Source: Gracilimonas sp040882225
GTDB taxonomy: Bacteria > Bacteroidota > Rhodothermia > Balneolales > Balneolaceae
DNA length: 64,000 bases
Reading direction: 5' to 3'
Assembly (NCBI GenBank): GCA_040882225.1
Contig: JBBEBR010000022.1
Span: forward strand, 496,001-560,000
A program made the position numbers and the translations under genes. This document shows, piece after piece, positions 60,186 to 64,000 of this stretch. Every line of letters begins with the position of its first letter. Positions within the stretch are counted from its first letter, which is position 1. Under the pieces are notes generated by a model. The model was not told where the DNA came from. It searched no databases and saw only the letters and a list, made by a program, of their open reading frames with translations.

Positions 60186-60382
60186 TTAATTATTAGCTGC
60201 TAATATCTATAAAATTTAGCCTTAGTGCATAATGCTAAAGCAGTTGCTCTGTGAAAGATAAATATCGCCTGGGAGTGCGGATATACTAAGAGGTAGGTCT
60301 TAAAAAAATCTTGAGGGATTTTTAAAGCCGGTTTATGAATTTCATATATTCCCGCTGAGCAAATTCAAATCAAAAAACCAAC

Positions 60383-61468
60383 ATGGCTAAGAATACTGAA
60401 CGCGATTTTTTAGAGGAATTACTAATCACCCCAAGCCCAACGGGATATGAAAAAGAGGGGGTGAAAGTCTGGAAAAAGTATGTTGAAGGTTTTGCGGACG
60501 AGGTGGTTACTGATGCTTACGGTTCTTGTGCCGCCAAAATTAATATGAGCGGAGATGTAGCAACGGTAATGCTTGAAGCGCATTGCGATGAAATTGGAAT
60601 GGTGGTTCAGCATATTGCCGACAATGGGTTTATTTACATAAATAAATTAGGAGGAAGTGATTCCACCATTGCCAGGGCAAAAAAGGTATTCATTCACAAT
60701 AAAAATGGTAGAGTGGTTGGAGTTACCGGAAATACCGCGATTCATCTTCAGGAAACAAAGAATGGTGGTGGCAAACAGCCGGCCTGGAAAGAGATTTATG
60801 TGGATGTTGGAGTTTCATCCAAAGAAGAAGCACTGGATTTGGTGCAGGTTGGCGACCCTATCACTTACGCTTCAGATGTGGAGTATTTGAATGAAGATAT
60901 TCTTACCGCTCGGGCGCTGGATAATCGAATTGGGGGATATGTGATTGCCGAAGCTCTGCGAAGAATCAGCAAGAAGAAGAAAGATCTGAAAGTGAATGTA
61001 ATTGCCTTGAACTCTATTCAGGAAGAGGTTGGAGGGTTCGGAGCCCGAATGATGAGCTATCGTTTTATGCCCGATGTTGCTTTGGTTACTGATGTTACCC
61101 ACGCAACCGACACACCGGGAATTGATCAAAAAGAACACGGAACCGTGGAATTGGGAAAAGGCCCTTCTGTGCAGCATGGGGGAGCGAATCACCCAAAAGT
61201 GGTGAGTTTTCTGGAAGATATATGCAAGAAGAAAAAAATTGAGATTCAACATGAAGCAACCAGCGTTCGTACTGGAACCGACACTGACAGCATTTTCTTC
61301 CAACAAACGGGAATTCCAAGTGCTCTAATTTCTTTGCCTTTACGATACATGCATTCTCCGGTAGAAATGTGCTCTATGAAGGATGTAGAAGCACTAATTG
61401 ATGTCATGGTTGAAGCCGTTTTTGCCATGAAACCAGATCAGACATTTTCGGTTTTTGAGGACCACTGA
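60383..61468 (+). CDS. M42 family aminopeptidase/deblocking peptidase
   Basis: 361 residues. Cytosolic dinuclear-metal peptidase. Metal ligands lie in EAHCDEIGMVV (His/Asp), ARALDNRIGGYVI (bridging Asp) and the catalytic Glu pair in SIQEEVGGFGARM; VTDVTHATDTP and LRYMHSPVEMCSMKDVEALIDV complete the set. The domain order (N-terminal peptidase part, inserted lid about 75-170, peptidase part) is normal, and the length fits (about 350). Members degrade short peptides, often as dodecamers; some are annotated as endoglucanase by error. Confidence 0.94.
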   Translation: MAKNTERDFLEELLITPSPTGYEKEGVKVWKKYVEGFADEVVTDAYGSCAAKINMSGDVATVMLEAHCDEIGMVVQHIADNGFIYINKLGGSDSTIARAKKVFIHNKNGRVVGVTGNTAIHLQETKNGGGKQPAWKEIYVDVGVSSKEEALDLVQVGDPITYASDVEYLNEDILTARALDNRIGGYVIAEALRRISKKKKDLKVNVIALNSIQEEVGGFGARMMSYRFMPDVALVTDVTHATDTPGIDQKEHGTVELGKGPSVQHGGANHPKVVSFLEDICKKKKIEIQHEATSVRTGTDTDSIFFQQTGIPSALISLPLRYMHSPVEMCSMKDVEALIDVMVEAVFAMKPDQTFSVFEDH

Positions 61469-61501
61469 TTTCACTGATGTGCTGATTTTATTGAATAAGA
61501 T

Positions 61502-62431
61502 CTAATCCACGGCTTTTTGAATTCGATTGATTAGAGCAGTATACAGAGAAGGATATTTTTCTTGATATGCTTCAATTTGCTCTATAAAAACTGAAGCATA
61601 TCCTTCAATATCAGCTTGACGGAAGCGGTCATATAATTCTCTGGATAGAAGCTCCAGATTTCCTGAGTATTGTATCACATTTTTGGAGGCTGAGAATTTT
61701 TCATCCTGCACCAGATGCAAAATATTATCTTCTATAACCGATATGGAACCATGCTGAATCCCGGCTTTAGGCTTGTAGTGCGAATATTTCTGTCCGGGAC
61801 TTTTTGGGGTATTAATATTTTCTCCATCTGATATGCTTATTTCTTTCCCTAAAACGGATTCAATTTCAGTCTTACCAATTTTACCGGGACGAAGAATTGA
61901 AGGCACTTCAGAAGTCAAATCAATGACTGTTGATTCAATTCCAATTTTGGCCGCCCCGCCATCTATTACCGGAAAATCATCCCCAAAATCTGCAAGCACA
62001 TGCTCGGCTTTTGTAGGACTTGGCCGCCCCGATTTGTTGGCACTTGGTGCAACCAGGGCACCAGTTTCAGAAATCAAGTTAAGAGCAATGGGATGATTTG
62101 GCATCCGAAGCGCTACGGTATTCAGTCCGGCAGAAATTAGATCCAAAACTTTCGCCTTTTTATTGAGCACTATAGTCAGTGGTCCCGGCCAAAAAGCATT
62201 CATTAATTTTATTGCGGATTCAGGGATTTCGGAGGCGAATTCTGAAACCTGTCCAACTGAAGAAATATGGACAATCAGGGGATTATCAGAAGGACGGCCT
62301 TTTTGTTCGAACACCTTTTTTATTGCGGAAGGATTCCAGGCATCAGCGCCTAAACCATAGACGGTTTCTGTAGGGAAGGCTACTATTTCGCCAGCATTAA
62401 TCAGGCTGATGTAAAAGCTGATATCAGGCAT
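61502..62431 (-). CDS. L-threonylcarbamoyladenylate synthase, Sua5/YwlC type
   Basis: 309 residues. Makes the threonylcarbamoyl-AMP used for t6A in tRNA. GEIVAFPTETVYGLGADAWNPSAIKKVFEQKGRPSDNPL is the family core at residues 12-50. VALRMPNHPIALNLI, APSANKSGRPSPTKAEHV and IESTVIDLTSEVPSILRPGKI are conserved. SPGQKYSHYKPKA is the linker to the C-terminal Sua5 domain, so this is the two-domain Sua5 form rather than short TsaC. It overlaps the mfd stop by 8 bases. Confidence 0.94.
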   Translation of the reverse strand: MPDISFYISLINAGEIVAFPTETVYGLGADAWNPSAIKKVFEQKGRPSDNPLIVHISSVGQVSEFASEIPESAIKLMNAFWPGPLTIVLNKKAKVLDLISAGLNTVALRMPNHPIALNLISETGALVAPSANKSGRPSPTKAEHVLADFGDDFPVIDGGAAKIGIESTVIDLTSEVPSILRPGKIGKTEIESVLGKEISISDGENINTPKSPGQKYSHYKPKAGIQHGSISVIEDNILHLVQDEKFSASKNVIQYSGNLELLSRELYDRFRQADIEGYASVFIEQIEAYQEKYPSLYTALINRIQKAVD

Positions 62432-64000
62432 AGGATTCGCTAAGGGCTAATTGTTTTAAAAACTCAAAAGCGGCGGGGATATCAGGAATATCCTGCACTG
62501 CAAATCGTACAGATTCATTTTTCTGAATGAGCTGAAACTTATTTTTCCGGAGAGCCTCCAGTTTTTCTAAAACCTCTTGAAATTTGCCGGAATCGTAGAA
62601 AGTGCTTCCCATTTCGGAATCTTGTTTAGGACAAACCAGCCAAATTCTTTCAGCTCGAATTGTGACTTTAGTGAAGAAATTTTTAGAAGCAAACAGCTTA
62701 ATTTTGCTGGCAAGAATCAGGTTTTCTGCTTCTTTCGGAGCCGGGCCAAAACGGTCAACAATTTCTTCTTTCCAGTCTTCTATTTCTTTTTCTGATTTGG
62801 ACTGAGATAGTTTTCGATACAAATTCAGCCGTTCAACAGAGTCAGATATATAATTGTGAGGTAATAAAGCAGTTTCATCAAATTCTACCATGGTTTCTGG
62901 TAAATCAACTTCCAGTTCTACTTCATCAAACATGTCGCTGAACTCCGTTTGTTTAAGCTCTTTCACGGCATCGTTTAAAATCTTTGTGTACAAATCAAAG
63001 CCGATGTCATTTATAAAACCACTTTGCTCGGCTCCTAAAATATCGCCCGCTCCACGAATATCAAGATCACGCATGGCAATATTAAATCCTGATCCCAAAT
63101 CCGAGAATTCTTCCAAAGCAAGTAAACGTTTTCGTGCTTCCGGAGTAAGAGACTGAATTTCAGGAGTAACGAGGTAACAAAAAGCTTTTCGGTTTGATCT
63201 CCCTACACGTCCCCGCAACTGATGCAATTCAGCCAGTCCAAAATGGTTGGCATGATTTATAACAATCGTGTTGGCATTGGCTATATCGATTCCATTTTCA
63301 ACAATATTAGTAGAAACCAGCACATCAAATTTATGCTGATAAAAATCGGTGATGATTTTTTCAAGTTGTGTACCTGACATCTGCCCATGCCCAAACCTCA
63401 CCCGAATATCTGGTACAAGTTTTCGAATCATCTCCGCGATTTCCTCAATATTCTTTACACGGTTATGAATGAAAAATACCTGACCGCCCCGAGAAATTTC
63501 CTGAAGAATGGCATCACGAATTAATTCCTCATCAAAACTGTGAATTTCGGTGTACACAGGCTGGCGATTGGGAGGAGGAGTATTGATCACACTCAGGTCT
63601 CGTGCTCCCATAAGTGAAAACTGCAACGTTCTTGGAATAGGAGTGGCAGTGAGTGTAAGTACATCAATGGAAGCACGGAAGTTTTTCAGCTTTTCCTTGG
63701 CGCTTACTCCAAACCGTTGTTCTTCATCCACAATAATCAAACCCAAATCTTTGAACTTTACGTCCTTTGAAAGTAACCGATGGGTACCAATCACAATATC
63801 TACTTCGCCTTCTTCAAGCTTGGCCAGCACTTCCTTTTGCTCCTTTGCGGTGCGAAAGCGGGAGAGAACTTCAACCCGAACGGGAAATTGCGACATTCGG
63901 CTGAGAAAAGTTTTCCCATGTTGCTCAGCTAAAATAGTCGTTGGAACCAACAGAGCTACTTGTTTATGATCAAGCACTGCCTTGAAAGCGGCACGAACAG
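62424..64000 (-). CDS. mfd: Transcription-repair coupling factor Mfd, C-terminal part (continues past window)
   Basis: The frame is open to the right edge: codons before 63977 read VRAAFKA, as expected upstream of VLDHKQVALLVPTTILAEQH. So the GTG at 63977 is not the start, and about 525 C-terminal residues of an approximately 1100-residue protein are seen. Helicase motifs: VDEEQRFGV (II), TLTATPIPRTLQFSLMGARDLSVI (III/RID loop), VRFGHGQM and STNIVENGIDI (V), and HQLRGRVGRSNRKAFCYLV (VI). The last about 150 residues form the TRCF/D7 domain (VELEVDLPE..., IVDRFGPAPKEAENL). Mfd displaces stalled RNA polymerase and recruits UvrA. Confidence 0.96.
   Translation of the reverse strand, partial: VRAAFKAVLDHKQVALLVPTTILAEQHGKTFLSRMSQFPVRVEVLSRFRTAKEQKEVLAKLEEGEVDIVIGTHRLLSKDVKFKDLGLIIVDEEQRFGVSAKEKLKNFRASIDVLTLTATPIPRTLQFSLMGARDLSVINTPPPNRQPVYTEIHSFDEELIRDAILQEISRGGQVFFIHNRVKNIEEIAEMIRKLVPDIRVRFGHGQMSGTQLEKIITDFYQHKFDVLVSTNIVENGIDIANANTIVINHANHFGLAELHQLRGRVGRSNRKAFCYLVTPEIQSLTPEARKRLLALEEFSDLGSGFNIAMRDLDIRGAGDILGAEQSGFINDIGFDLYTKILNDAVKELKQTEFSDMFDEVELEVDLPETMVEFDETALLPHNYISDSVERLNLYRKLSQSKSEKEIEDWKEEIVDRFGPAPKEAENLILASKIKLFASKNFFTKVTIRAERIWLVCPKQDSEMGSTFYDSGKFQEVLEKLEALRKNKFQLIQKNESVRFAVQDIPDIPAAFEFLKQLALSESYA

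Noticed and set aside
60186..60382. 197-base gap searched for a small RNA or riboswitch
   Set aside because: No convincing stem-loop set or small frame was seen; it is most simply divergent promoter space.

Overview
The window looks like chromosome from a marine or halophilic member of the Balneolota/Rhodothermota-Bacteroidota side of the tree. Three secreted proteins end in the QNYPNPFNP-type C-terminal sorting domain with a terminal K-x-x-LIK. There are TonB-dependent receptors with carboxypeptidase-regulatory N-domains, DUF4402-type subunits and a moderate G+C content. The assignment is inferred from protein style only; no rRNA or tRNA lies in the window.

Region 1 (1-23268) is a pectin and uronate utilisation locus. 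It holds the 3' end of a tagaturonate epimerase (uxaE), two tandem TonB-dependent receptors, a PL1 pectate lyase, a third receptor, a plant-like LRR protein, an RCC1-repeat protein, a GH28 polygalacturonase (opposite strand), a PL2-like lipoprotein, uxaC, a LacI-type regulator, an SDR (probable fructuronate/mannonate oxidoreductase) and uxuA. Read together: pectin is cut outside or at the surface, oligomers enter through the receptors, and galacturonate and glucuronate are channelled through tagaturonate/fructuronate and mannonate to KDG. A 12-base palindrome-like word, TTTACCGGTTAA (one copy with a single mismatch), lies in four intergenic spots of this locus and is the best candidate for the LacI regulator's operator.

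Region 2 (23291-37722, all minus strand) is the most unusual part: a chaperone-usher-like surface-fibre locus. In transcription order it has a 1653-aa Ig-like adhesin with a sorting domain, three small membrane-anchored pseudopilin-like proteins, four DUF4402-like subunit genes, a PapD-like chaperone, and an usher-like outer-membrane protein carrying a carboxypeptidase-regulatory-like domain and three SPOR-like repeats at its C-terminus. One subunit gene has a nine-base C tract ahead of its signal peptide (possible phase variation). An intrinsic terminator separates the last subunit from the chaperone.

Region 3 (37917-64000) is housekeeping: dTDP-rhamnose synthesis (rmlA-D-C-B), an EVE-domain protein, PBP1A-lpxH-polyprenyl synthetase (minus), pfkA-pgi-deoxynucleoside kinase, the classic yceD-rpmF-plsX-fabH-fabD-fabG-acpP-fabF-rnc cluster, mgtE, thyA-folA, an HD-domain phosphohydrolase, a thioesterase, an M42 peptidase, a Sua5/TsaC protein and the 3' part of mfd running off the window. 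No intergenic stretch exceeds 300 bases. No CRISPR array, insertion sequence or tRNA was seen.
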